Below the pieces are notes generated by a model. That model saw only the letters and a list, made by a program, of their open reading frames with translations. It did not search any database and had not been told where the DNA came from. 64,000 nt of DNA, from contig NC_081405.1 in NCBI RefSeq assembly GCF_030272615.1, forward strand, positions 473,958,008 through 474,022,007. Reading direction: 5' to 3'. How positions within the stretch are numbered: the stretch's first letter is position 1; every line of letters starts with the position of its first letter. Made by a program: the position numbers and the translations under genes. This DNA is from Cryptomeria japonica. Its lineage: Eukaryota > Streptophyta > Pinopsida > Cupressales > Cupressaceae. Shown here piece after piece: positions 1 through 11,342 of this stretch.

Positions 1-3000
1 TTTATTCAGCTAAGGAAATTATATGGTTACTTAATAAATTCGATTATTTATAGACATTAAGGTTAAAATTGGGGAAAAATTTATAATTGAAGATTATTAA
101 TTATTTTTAGGAATTCTTAGTCCTTAAGGCTAATGCTGGCCAGATTAATTATATCATCAAAATTAAAGATTTAGGGAAAATTAAAATAGACTTTAACATT
201 ATATCGAATTTAGTTGACAAATGTCAGTGTAGAATTTTGAACCCTATCGGTTAGATTTAAATAATGATTTTTGCGTATGTTTCAATTAATTAATAGCATT
301 ATTATTATTTGGTCAGGAATGACTTATATGCACTTGAGATAACTAATTACCCCTCATTTTTAATTAGTGACAAATTAATTAAGATAATTGAACTAACTAA
401 CTAAAATATGACATTGTTTAATCTCCACTGAATAAAGTTACTCATTTGAGTTGGTTAACTAATCCAACCTTAGAAAACAATTTTAATTACAACTTAGTTA
501 AGACAAAACTCTATTGATTCATTTTAAATGTAGGATATGTTATGAGTTTAGGTGGTTCAAAAAAAAAATTGTTGTTCCATTTTTTGCCCAAAAGTTTGGG
601 CACGACAACTTCCTAGTTGCTAGATATTCTTGGTTGAATTTTTCAGAGGTTCTAAGTGTGGTTTGGGTCTCTATCTTTGAAAATTTTAGGAACACTTATT
701 CAAGTGGTGTTAAATACTGTGACAATCTTACATATCACCTCTTTAGAAATGGAGACCTCTATACTTGGGATCAAAGTTTCATCCACTCTATTCTTCATAC
801 CACATCTCCCATTATCCTTCCTGCAATATCCATTACCCTATCTAAATTCATCCAGTGCTATCTACGATCTTGCTTCATGCTAATCTATACCATATATCCT
901 AACTATTCATTTCTTCCATCATCTATCACTATCTATGATCTTGTTTCTCCTATCCATATCCTATCTCCATCCATATCCCCTTTTCCATCCTTGATCTTGA
1001 TCAAAATTAAGGACAAAAACATGATTTAAAAAAAGCTCTTGACAATGTCTCTTCATGTTCCACAATAAGATGCATCCATCTTTAACCCATTTATCTTCAA
1101 CTCAATAATTCATCCATTCCTTGTCTTGCTATACATTGGGGAAACCAAATACATTTTTCTTCTAATCCAAAAAGCTCAAAAAAAGAAGTCTCAAAAACTA
1201 AAAAAAATAAAACAAAAGAACAAAATTGAAAATCAAAGCATGAGCGCATGACCCATCCAACAAATCAAATCAACAAACAAGAAAATTCTCAAAGTCTACA
1301 ATCAAACTGATCACATATCTTGTTAATCAATTCATCATTAGAAATCTATCAACATCAACATGTCTTAGGTACACTTGAAACTAGACAGATCGATCTTATA
1401 CAGGGTACTTACTCTTTGAAGCCAGACATTCTTATCAATCATTGAACAAATTAAAATAATGACATAGATCAGTATGACTGTTGGATTTTGTTTTGGGTAG
1501 TCTTATCTTTATCAATTGATGGTAGGAAATGTTTCATCTCTCAAAAATTAGAAAAGACAAAAAAACAAAAAAACAAATCAAAATGTGCAATAAAAATAAG
1601 TGGTGAAAACCTGGTAAATAGGCGCTATCTAAAAAGTGAGTTCCTTCATCAATAAGATCGCTTTGCGCACATACCCACTCCATCCTATCACTTCCATCTA
1701 TCCTAGCTTATCCATTCCATCTTTCACATCTATTTCTCTAAACCATTTAACAGAAAATATGCAACTTACAAACAATTATCAATCTTTGATATACTTACCA
1801 TAGTCATTGTCTTAGATTTTCTCAGAATCAATCAATCTGCATTAATATCCCGCCATGGTTTGGATCTTGGTCAATTTGTGCATCCATAATAAATTTTTGT
1901 TTCCACTGGGGGAAAAATCCTAATTCCTTTTGCTAAGGTGATCTTTTGAATCTTTGAAAATCCAAAACATTTGGAAAACTTAGAAAAACCAAAAACATCT
2001 AGGGTTTTAAAACAGATAATGAGCAACAAAGCAATGAAGATCAAGGCATCTTATGACAACTGAATCGTGAAAATCAGAAAATGAAGAATCAACCAACAAG
2101 TGATAAAGGATTATCAAAGAGCATTCATCAAGATGAGTATATCAGTTAATGACCATGAGAACATGTGAATGACCTACAAGATTCAGTGTTTATATCTTGA
2201 TTTTATTGCTAATCATGTACTCTATGCGACTCAAGGATGTCCATGACTAGAGAAGCTATGATGGGGCATGATTATTTTCTTTGATTGTTGTCTGTGGTTT
2301 ATCTCTTATTAAGGTATGCACTTGTCTAAGGATATGATCAACAAAAGATCAAGGAGGACGTTCTGAGTCATGCATGAAAGGGGATAATCCTTGTCTGTTT
2401 TGCAAGAAATACTCAGGTCAACTTGATTCATTATATTAAGTTGCTTGTATAAACTTGCTATATCAAAATCCATGTAAGAAATACTCAGGTTAGCTTGAAT
2501 CATTATGTCAAGTTGCTTGTATTTTATTACAACATTTTAAAGCTCAATGATGAAATCAAGCACTATTACAAGACAAGCATATGAAGAATGGCAGTATCAT
2601 TTTTTAGTTAGATCATTTTAGATTAGCTCATTATTCGTCTGGATTATAAGCATTCATTGTTAGTTGCATTATAAGCATTTCATTTCATTCAGAGATCAAT
2701 GGTCATAAATAAGATTGAGTATATTTGGACAAACAAAAATAATTTGCATTTGATCATTGTAGGTGCATTTAGTTGCATTTCAATCATTGCATTAGTTTGC
2801 ATTCTATTAAGTGTATTTCATTTAATCATGTAGTATATCATCATTATTATTTGCATTATCATTGAAGTTCATTAAGATCATTTAGTTACATTTTTGCACT
2901 TATATTCATAATCATTGGAAGCATTACATATAAAAAATAAAAAACATTTCATGTAGATCATTTGCATTTACATCATCCTACACATTAAAAATGAAATAAA

Positions 3001-3335
3001 TTCACCCATTCATTTGCATTCCCATATAGATCATTAAATTTGCATCATTTAAGTACAACATATCATTTAAGTTATTAATAATTTGTATTTCCATTTTCAA
3101 AATCAAGAATGAAAAGCATTCATCATTGCATCATATATAACATCATCATCAAAAAGAAAAGATCATCATCCACGTAATCAATGCATATAGATCATCATCA
3201 TATAGAGTAACATGCATAATAAAAGATCATCATATAGAGCCCATGTATACATATAGATCATCATAAAACAATAAAAATTCCAAGTATACAATGATATTAG
3301 ATAAAAAATACAAGTGCCTCATCAATATAAATCAA
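1..3335. other. AT-rich retroelement-derived region without a confident gene
   Basis: No reading frame here has a recognisable domain. The frames at 514-1029 and 656-883 are low-complexity and lie in a pyrimidine-rich tract. Around 1603-1640 there is a GGTGAAAACC-type motif. Similar GGTGAAAACC motifs occur on the minus strand near 24955-25005, just after the integrase of the large Ty3 element. Together with the antisense PMD fragment just to the right, this suggests the stretch is the post-pol 3' region of an old plus-strand Tat-like element whose pol lies off the left edge (inference). 2600-3300 is made of short ATCATT/GCATTT-rich repeats. Confidence 0.4.
2404..2520. repeat. Imperfect tandem duplication, 72-bp period
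   Basis: A block beginning AAGAAATACTCAGG and ending AAGTTGCTTGTA occurs at 2404 and again at 2476, with a few substitutions. It is a local duplication in decayed repeat DNA, with no coding meaning seen. Confidence 0.7.
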
Positions 3336-3843
3336 GTCAAGGTTGTCCTGTACCACTACCACCTAAATCTATCCATATCTGTGGCTGTGGGCAAGAAGAT
3401 CCTCTAGATTCTTGTCTCACACGATCACCACTCCTCTGAGGAGGTCCCATGATTCCACCACTGGTAGTATCCATCCTCACAGTGGTATGATAGCTACCTG
3501 CTCTCTGGCTCTTTGCGACTAAATCCTCATATAATCATCACCAGTGTGATGTCTCCTTCCTGGACTAAAATAGTTCTCTAATAGTATTAGCTGAGAGAGT
3601 GCCCGATCTAACCTGTTGAATATGATCAAGGAGACCCTGAGTATCCAGTTGTCTCCTAACAACCCTATCCCTCTCTATCATGAGTGTCTATACCTATGCT
3701 CTAAGCTAATCTATCTGTGCTCTAAGAATATCCAAGGTCTCCTTCTCTGGCACATCCTACTGAGGGACATGACCCCCAATCCCCTCATCTCCACCTCCCT
3801 GTCCACCTGCTGGAATCTCAGTCCGAGTAGCTCTCAGAACCCA
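3336..3843 (-). pseudogene. C-terminal fragment of an antisense PMD-type gene
   Basis: Read on the minus strand this gives a Gln/Leu/Arg-rich coiled-coil stretch followed by a Ser/Gly/Pro-rich tail that ends near 3336. Four or more in-frame TAG codons sit where Gln is expected. The motif LYEDLVAKSQRAGSYHTT resembles LYHGVVLVEQRAASYTKS at about 22870-22950 in the larger PMD pseudogene, so I read it as the C-terminal end of the same gene type. The N-terminal PMD core is missing because the sequence switches to gag of another element at about 3870. In both places the gene runs antisense to the presumed host element. The homology was judged by eye over a short stretch; a generic coiled coil is the alternative. 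Confidence 0.5.
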
Positions 3844-3872
3844 TCATCTAATAAGTGGAACATGATCCTTTG

Positions 3873-4788
3873 ACAACAATCACAACAACAATGGCAACAA
3901 TGACAGACCCAAGTTTTGGTCAAAGAATAGGAATGTCATAAATGGAGGAAATGATGACAATAGTGCTACAAAAAAAAACCAATCTTTAATCTATCAAGTC
4001 AGATCCCAAACAATAAAAATCAAGAAAGCAATAAATCCAATTCTTTCTTCTGCAATCCTCACAGGAAATTCACAAATATTGGAGAACCCTTGGAATCAGC
4101 TTTAAAAAATCTTCTTGCAAACAAATTGATTATTTTACCAGAAGCAAGAAGTTATGAACCACAAGTCAAGCCTAATTGGTGGAATGACAATAATTTTTGT
4201 AATTACCATTGAAATAAAGGACACAAAACTAATGATTGTCAGAGATTGAAACACCTTATCCAAGATCTAATCAATAATGGAACTATCATAGTGGATAGCC
4301 ATAAGACAAATGAATCACACCTAGCCTTCAAAACTCCACTTCTGAATTATGAAAAAGGTGAACAATCCCATTTTAAAGATGACAAAGGAAAATCCAAAGT
4401 GAACTACACTTATACATATGATGATGTGGTAAATGTCATCATTGTTAAAGATAACACACCTTCAAAACCAATCAATGTCATTACGAGAAGCAAAGTGAAG
4501 GTCACCTTTTCGAGTATAACAAAAAAACATCCACTTCACAACAATACAATTTAGTAGAGCAATTACAAAGAATACCCACTCAAATATCAATTTTGGAACT
4601 TCTCAAAGTTTCACCTATATGCACAAGGAAATTTTGGGAAAAAGCTTTAGTAGAAACAACAATTTCAAAAGATTTGGATGTGGATCAGTTCCAAAACATG
4701 GTGGGACACCTTATAGCCCCTCATTGCTTATCATTTTCTGAAAATGATGACGCGTCCTTGCAAAATCCTCACAATGCTCCCTTACATG
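3873..4788 (+). pseudogene. Ty3 gag C-terminus with CX2HX4HX4C zinc finger, 5' part
   Basis: The frame reads through a Gln/Asn-rich linker, then a GEPLESALKNLLANKLIILP-like helix, then the zinc finger C-N-Y-H...G-H-K-T-N-D-C and the LKHLIQDLINNG motif that follows it in plant Tat-type gags. One in-frame TGA lies inside the finger. After about 4554 a connector with EQLQRIPTQISILELL and HNAPLH leads into the protease. The reading stops at 4788, where a complete LTR element is inserted; the frame resumes at 12449. Gag would package element RNA. This copy cannot make an intact protein. Confidence 0.8.
4784..4788. repeat. Target-site duplication ACATG, left
   Basis: ACATG directly abuts the 5' LTR and is matched by ACATG at 12449-12453. 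Joining the flanks restores the gag-protease reading frame. Confidence 0.92.
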
Positions 4789-5919
4789 TGTTGGTATTTT
4801 TGATGTTTATGTTGTGATTGTCATTGATGGACACACACTTGCATTGAGATCCTCTTTATATGTATGAGTTAGAGCACAACCGATATTTGTTCCAACTGGT
4901 ATGTTGTATTATAGTCTTTAGACTATTGATGTTTTGTAGAATGTGTTTCTCGGTCTGAAGCGGCATATTGACTCCAAGTGGTTCGAGGGATTAAAGCGGC
5001 ATAACACATTTTTACCAATCTTCATTTTTGTCAAACCAGCAATCGACATTTTGTATAAACTGGTAATACTCTGTGATGAGTTACCAACTGACATTTTGTG
5101 ATGAGTTACCATCCACCGATTGTTTGACAGTGCCGACACATTAACGGTGCTTTTTGTGTCATGGTACCAAGTATGTCCAGGTTAATTGAACCTAGGAAAT
5201 TGTAATGTAATCCTATTGGACTGACATGAAATCAGATTCCTTTATAAGGACATCATGTCTAGGGTTTTAGGTTGTTGATGTGGATATAGCAAAAGTTTAT
5301 GTTGTTGCTAGGGTTTAAGGTGATTGAGGTGTTGGAGAAAATATGAATGTGTAGAAGACTGAAGTAATGTTGGAGTTTATTAGGAATGAGATACCAAGGG
5401 TCTAACCAAGCAATCTGTGCAACTAGCTAGATCAAACACTTGTTGATTACTCACATCTTTGACAAGTCTATAGCCCTTAACCGGGTAGGCCCAAATGCCT
5501 TTTGTAAATCCTCTAACAAGGTGGTTCACATCTGTGGATCTAAAATCCTCTAGCAAGGTAGTCCTTAATCAGACTTATCTCCTAACAGAGATTGAGATTC
5601 CTAACATAATCTGTTATGGTAAAGAACATTGTAAGACCTTGACTAGTCTGACCTTAACCGGTCTAGTTCCTATTCTACAGATAGTTACTTGTGAGTTCCA
5701 TCTCACTGTGGTTTTTCCCATTTGGGTTTCCACGTCAAAATCTCTTTTGTTATGGTGTTTGTGCTTCTGTGGGTGAATGCATTATTAGCTATTTGGTTTG
5801 CATATTTGTTAACCAATTTGTCTGCTAAATTGTTTTACTGGTTTCTTGTCAGTCTTGCAAAGTGTTTAAGTGCAAATATTTTTGGCATACTAATTCACCC
5901 CCCCTCTTAGTATTCATCA
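4789..5919 (+). repeat. 5' LTR
   Basis: About 1.13 kb, starting TGTTGGTATT and ending TATTCATCA. It aligns along its length with 11343-12448. The clearest difference is about 25 bp near 5276-5305 that is absent from the right copy. It holds a TATAAG-type box at 5243-5248, a GTGGTTTTTCCC/GGGTTTCCAC block near 5709-5735 and a C-run at about 5898-5904. Confidence 0.9.
5243..5248 (+). promoter_or_regulatory. Candidate LTR TATA box
   Basis: TATAAG lies mid-LTR, where the retrotransposon promoter is expected. In the right LTR the matching site reads TATATGG (11797-11803). Position only; transcription is not shown. Confidence 0.4.
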
Positions 5920-5920
5920 A

Positions 5921-5935
5921 TTAGTATCAAAGCCA
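5921..5935 (+). other. Primer-binding site, initiator Met tRNA type
   Basis: TTAGTATCAAAGCCA begins two bases after the LTR and matches the plant initiator-Met tRNA complement TGGTATCAGAGCC except for two changes (GG to AG, and an A for G). Its sister element has a closer match at 33668-33681. Confidence 0.8.
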
Positions 5936-5969
5936 ACCTTTCTATAAGTTTAACCACTTGGAAAGAGAT

Positions 5970-7171
5970 ATGGGGGAATACACTTTGAGGGAACTTACCC
6001 ACTAGCTCACTTAGTTTGAGCAAGCCTATGATGATCTTATGGTCAAATACAAGGAATCTCAAGAAAAAAGAAGAGAACATGCAAAAAAGCTGATGGAGCT
6101 ATCTGAAAATAGTTCTTCAGATGAAGCAGACATGGAAGCCCTAATTGCAGAAGTAAATAAGTTGAATGAATCAAACTCCAACCTAAGAAAGGAGTTGGAA
6201 GGACTAACTATCCGAATGTGTCAAGAGCTTGAGAACCGGAGGAAAGCTAAAGATCTGGTGAAATAAAGAGATCATGAGATCTCCAAGCTGAAACAAGAGA
6301 TGAGTACCCTAAATGCTCAACTCCATGCAAGCAAAGTGGAAAAGGAAGACATGCAAGGAGAATTGAACACTGCCATCTCTGAGAGTGAAAACCTATTGGA
6401 AACAAATGCTGCTATTTCCAAAGAACTCTCTGAGTCAAAGGAAATACTTGCTAAGTTCAACAAGAGTATTGTCAAGCTAGAGAAAAGTTTGAATCTACCA
6501 AACCGGTCAAGAATACCAATGGACTTGGCTATTCTGGTCATGAGGAAGGTGAGACCTCTGGTACAAATGCTGGAACATCAAAGAAACAACCATCATCAAA
6601 GGATAAAGGTAAGCAAAAGTTTAAACCTATTTTCTTTAATTGTCTTAAAGAAGGACATACTGCAAATGTGTGTAGGAGTAAGGCTTACAACAAATTTCCT
6701 TATTTCCTAAATGATAAGCCTAGATCCTATAGATTTGATGGTAACTATTATGCATGCAACAAGTATGGGTATAGAGCATCTGAATGCAGGTCTGTTATGA
6801 ATAACACTAGAAGATATCCTTAGAGGACCCAAGGAGTTGGTCCTGAACCTTTTGTGAACCAGAATCACAATCGGTTTAATGCCTTCAATCATCAGCCAAG
6901 AAGTGGTGGTTATCAAGTGGCAACCGGATGGAGAGAAAATTGTATGATCTATCATGGTCATGGTCACACTGCTACAACATGCAGAAGGAAGAATGGAAAC
7001 ATGAACAATGGACCTTGGAGAGCACCTGGATTGGTCTGCTATCACTGCAACAAACTGGGTCACATTGTCAGATTCTGTAGATCAAGAAAGAACATATCTG
7101 ATGATATATTGATCACTCCAGAAGGAAACATTGATGTTGACACTGTTCAAGCGGACATGAAAAAAATCTAG
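5970..7171 (+). pseudogene. Gag-like protein: coiled coil plus four zinc knuckles
   Basis: ATG at 5970 follows the PBS by about 35 bases and opens MGEYTLRELTH. A long Glu/Lys/Leu-rich coiled coil follows (about 6039-6480), including LTIRMCQELENRRKAKDL, which matches ITMRMSKEIEDRKKGREENL in the element at 27718-35150. A frameshift lies near 6505. The C-terminal half then holds four CCHC-type units: one with its first Cys lost (about 6640), one with Cys and His changed to Tyr (about 6745), C-M-I-Y-H-G-H-G-H-T-A-T-T-C (about 6940) and an intact C-Y-H-C-N-K-L-G-H-I-V-R-F-C (about 7040). In-frame stops include 6264 and about 6822. A nucleocapsid-type RNA-binding role is inferred from the knuckles. 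Confidence 0.75.
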
Positions 7172-7696
7172 AAGGAGAAACCAGCAGTGCTACAAGAGGA
7201 ACCGATTTCTATACCTAGTGTGGAAATCATAGAAACGACAAACTAAGCTTCAGAAAAGCTTAGGGGGAGAAAATGGTGAAATGTTTCAAACCCCTAGTTT
7301 ACACCGGTAAAAGACCTTAACTGGTATGTTATACTTGTCATTTGGTAGAAGACCAGAAATGGTAAAAAGGCAAATTAGGGTTTACGCGCTAATGGAGGAG
7401 CATTAATGATGGTAGGTGAGGAATATGTTTAAAAGCATTTTTCAAATCATTTCTCACTATCAGTTTCTGAGCGAAGAAAAGTTTTTCAAAGAGCAGAGCG
7501 ACGAAAAGGTGATTTGAGCAGAGATTTTGAGAAATTGAGAAACCACGAAGGACATTCAAATTCAAACTGGAAATGGTCAAGTGGAGAACACAAAGCGGTG
7601 ATTCAACAACCGATGGAGTGTGAAGTGAAGGAGAATCAACAAGCCCTAATTTCACGTGTTTCAAAAGGTATTTCTCGAGTTCTTAAGATTTCTATC

Positions 7697-10600
7697 ATGG
7701 CTTCCGCATCTCATACCAGTTCTAGTGCATCTATCAAGTCTACAAGTTTTATTCAATGCAAGTCCAAGTATAATGCCCTACCACAAGTTCTGGCTAGTGT
7801 GATAGTAGAAGAGGGAATTTCTAACTACATAGATTGCAACATTCAAGATCTAGGGTCTCTAGCTATCCACACCGAGTTAGGTCTATTTTGTGGAAAAGAT
7901 AAGAAGATCGAACCGAAGTTTAATATTTTGGAGAAGAAAAAGCTCCACAATGTTGTTTACTTCCTGGAGGATTTCACAGAGGATCATATAAGGATCATTC
8001 TAAGCAGAGTCCATGGTGATAAGATGTACCTAGAGAGAACACATGATATCATGCCGTAGGCAATTCATGCAGTCACCAGATTCTACAGCACAAGGGAAGT
8101 GCTAACCCTGAGGACAGTAAGCAAAACTGAAATGTCCAAGCTCACCGGTTCAGTGAGCGACTCATGAGGCATGACAGTAAATTCTATCAAGGATGATCTG
8201 GTGAAGTATGCATTCATGGTGATTGGATACTAGACATTCTCAGCCAACAAAATTAACTCTGTATCTGCTACAGTGGTAAATGTCGCTTACCAAATGAAAA
8301 AGGAGGATCCATCATTTGATCTTTGTACCGGTATGCAAAGACAACTCCTGTTGAATCTAAAGTTGATCAAACAGGATAATGCACTTAGGTTCAAGTTTGG
8401 ACAACTATTGGTTGGGTTTTTCTTCTATTTCCAAGGCTACTTTCTAGGAATAGGAGATGTCCAATGGTCTGGTGACCAACCGGTGACCAAGAAAATCAAG
8501 GAAAGCATTGAAGAAATTGGAATCAGCTACCCTGATGTTTTGAACAAGTATTTTGATGAGTTCAGAAGGAAAATGAGCCAAAGAGTGAGGATATTAGGTG
8601 ACATCATCAAGAAATATGAAGACAATATCTACTTCACCATCCAAGTAGATAAATGCATAATGGAGGCTATTGAGCCTAGAGAGGAAGAAGTGGAGCCAAT
8701 GGACTATGAGGTGATGTACGATATGCTGGAAGGGTATGCCTCTACCCTTATTGCCTCACCGCTTGATCCTAAGGCAAAGAGAACTGACACCTACATAGAG
8801 AGGATAGCACCAGTTGAGGAACCACCAACAATGAAAGAAAAATAACCGGTAGTAAAGAAGGCAAAGGCAATGCCTGCAACATCAACATCGGTTACTATTG
8901 CAACTCCAAAAGTGACCAAGCGGTCACTAGCCAAGAAGAAACCAAAAGCAGCACTAGCTAAAGTGTCCAAGAGAAAGAGGAAGACAAGGAATACCTCTCC
9001 AGACTCAGAAGAAACTGTGTCTGAGGAAAAGCCAAAGAAAACATTTCAAGCAAAAGGGAAGATAAAGAATGAACCGACATCATCTACACCGGTAAATATA
9101 GATATATCTTCCTACAAACCTTTGATACATTATCAAAGAACAATAAAGAATATTAGGAGAAAAGTGTTAAATGACTTAATTGAGTGTTTTGATGACTTTA
9201 ATGATGATGAAAAGGAAGTAGTTGAAAAAGAAATAATTCAGTATTTATGTGTTAATGACCAGTCGCCCTCAAAGATTAAGTCTCAGACACCAGATTATTT
9301 ATATATGTCATTAGACAATAGATGGCACATTGCCATAGAAAAGGAACAAGAAATTAGGGAGAAAGTTTTTGCACAGTACTTTCCCGACTTGTCAAATTCT
9401 GAATTGTTTGATGTTATTGACCAAAATAAAGGACTCTTCATCACTAGAAGAATAAGACTCTGGCTGTTAGAAGGTAGAGTTGATGATGTCAAAAAAGACA
9501 CTCATCTGTATATGAGAACTACTATCCAGACTCAAAAAGTGTGTCTAGCCAACCAACAAGTTGAAAAAGAACTAGTTATATCCAAACCAGACAAAGTATT
9601 TGATGATGAAGGAAATCTGGTTGTTGAGCCGATCGACACCATTGATGTCGATGCTTTGGATGTTGAGGATGTTACTTAGGAAACACCATCTAAGGCAACA
9701 AGATAGAAGTAATAGGCTAAATAGGTTGATAAGAAAGCCGAGGATAGACAGAAAGTGGCAAAGGAAGAGGCAAAGTAGAGGAAAAAGGATGAAGAAGAGA
9801 AGCAGAAAAGGGATGAAGAAGAGAAGAAGAATAAAGATGAAGAAGAGAGAAAGAAGAAGGATGAAGAAGAGAAGAAGAATAAAGATGAAGAAGAGAGAAA
9901 GAAGAAGGATGAAGAAGAGAAGAAGAAGAAAGATGAAGAGGAGAAGAAGAAGAAGGGTGAAGAAGAGAAAAGGAAGTAAGAAGATGAAAAGAAAAAGAAG
10001 GAAGAAGAAGATAAGGAACAGGAGAAGAAGAAGGAAGTAGAGAAGAAGAAGAAGGAAGAGGAAAAGAGGAGAGAAGCAAAGAAAAGGAAGAAGGAAGAGG
10101 AGGATAAGGAAGTGGAGAAGAGGAGAGAAGCAGAGAAGAAGAAAGCGGAAGAGGACAAGGCAGGAGAAGCGGAGAAGAGCACCCAGATGGAGACTACGAA
10201 GGCAACCGGGAGTCAAGCCAAACTAGCTGATCTCTCTAGTCCTATCAATCTCCAGTCTGCAAGTGAAATGGAGCTAATGTAGAGCATCAAGGTAGCTCAA
10301 GAGTGCCTTGAAATCATTCGATGAAAGAAGGAGTAGGATGTAATTCAAGCGGCTGTGGATACGCTTACCGGTTTGATACCCGGTACAAATCTTCCCAACA
10401 CTGATTCATCACTAGATAAACTCAAGCTCCTATGCACAATAGTGGATGATCAGGTGTAGAGCCTTGAAGAGGTAGAAGAGGCTAATGTCAAGAAGGAGCA
10501 TCAAAAATCTCTTAATATAGCTCTGGTGAAGAAGTTGAATGAGCTCTGGACTGAACTGAAGAAAGAACAAAAGGATATAAGGGACGCTCTAGATGAGGGG

Positions 10601-11053
10601 AATCTGCTACTTAGCAAGATCTACCAACCCCATCTGTTCTATGATGATGTGCTAGCTCAAAAGAAAAAACTTGAAATAGACTTGTAGTCCTACTTGAGCA
10701 TATTCAAGCCGCCTTATGATTCCTTTACAACTTATGGGCAAACCATTCACTAGTTTCACATCTAGTCAGCAAAAATGGAGCAAGAGATCAACATTCGGTC
10801 TAGAGATTTGCAGGAACTACAACTGGTTCTACTCCCATGATTGTAAATTATTCATAAGTGCTATCTGAACTTGGATGCCTTAACAATTACACAGGAGATG
10901 AGCATAATTGATGCCATGGAAGAACAAGTTTCCCAGATGCAGATAGAGAAAGAAGTAGCCACCTCCCCACTTGAGTCCTAGTCTTTATTGATGAAACAAT
11001 TCTTGCAGGACTTTAAATATGTTTTTCACAATTATCATTCCTTGTTGTCATAA
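7697..11053 (+). pseudogene. Second long gene of unknown family (1,118 codons, decayed)
   Basis: One frame runs from ATG at 7697 (MASASHTSSS) to TAA at 11051-11053. Many in-frame stops interrupt it, mostly TAG, but I found no need for a frameshift. Layout: an N-terminal globular part (7697-8850) with CNIQDLGSL and RVHGDKMYLER; a basic linker rich in Lys, Ser and Thr (8870-9100); a helical part (9100-9660); a Lys/Glu repeat coiled coil (9750-10190); and further coiled coil to the end. Aligned by eye it is homologous to the minus-strand gene at 28921-32123 in order and in several blocks, for example KYEDNIYFTIQVDKCIMEA against KYSTDICFMVKKDETLMEV. I recognise no catalytic motif, and it is not RT, integrase or envelope. 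Function unknown. Confidence 0.7.
9750..10190 (+). repeat. Purine-rich Lys/Glu-coding tract with 48-bp tandem units
   Basis: Nearly all A and G on the plus strand. Around 9828-9930 a 48-bp unit (AATAAAGATGAAGAAGAG...) is repeated at least twice; the rest is diverged GAA/GAAG repeats. In the second-gene frame it encodes a KKDEEEK-type charged coiled coil. The Phe/Leu/Ser-rich minus-strand frames here are shadows of it. Confidence 0.8.
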
Positions 11054-11114
11054 ACTTTTATTATTTTAAATATCAAATGAAAATAGGGTTGTTCAATTTG
11101 TACTTTGTCATTGT

Positions 11115-11255
11115 TGGCAAAGGGGGAGAATAATTCTATTTGGAGAAGTATCTGGTAATCAAAATTTTGATTATATGCTCTGAATATCTCAATGTGCAAA
11201 AGTTCTATACATTGTATTGTTAAAGGGATAGTGCATATGCTTAGGGGGAGAAATT
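11115..11255 (+). other. Extra polypurine tracts upstream of the 3' PPT
   Basis: GGCAAAGGGGGAGAAT near 11116 and CTTAGGGGGAGAAATT near 11239 resemble the true PPT at 11331. A similar CTTAGGGGGAGAAA sits near 7259 between the two genes. Copia-type elements often have such tracts in their 3' untranslated region, and they may act as extra plus-strand primers (inference). Confidence 0.5.
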
Positions 11256-11330
11256 TTGCTAATGGCATGATTTTGTTGTAAAACACTTATATGTCAAAAT
11301 TTTATTTTCCTAAGTGTTTCCATCAATGCC

Positions 11331-11342
11331 AAAGGGGGATAT
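11331..11342 (+). other. Polypurine tract
   Basis: AAAGGGGGATAT directly abuts the TG of the right LTR. The sister element has CCAAAGGGGAAGAT in the same position on the minus strand. Confidence 0.85.

Noticed and set aside
514-1029. 171-codon plus-strand open frame
   Set aside because: Low-complexity, pyrimidine-rich Ser/Ile/Pro translation with no domain, in decayed repeat DNA; an overlapping frame is just as open.
9572-10216. 214-codon Leu/Phe-rich minus-strand frame and two Ser/Phe-rich neighbours that look like membrane proteins
   Set aside because: They are antisense shadows of the purine-rich Lys/Glu repeat; the real frame is on the plus strand.
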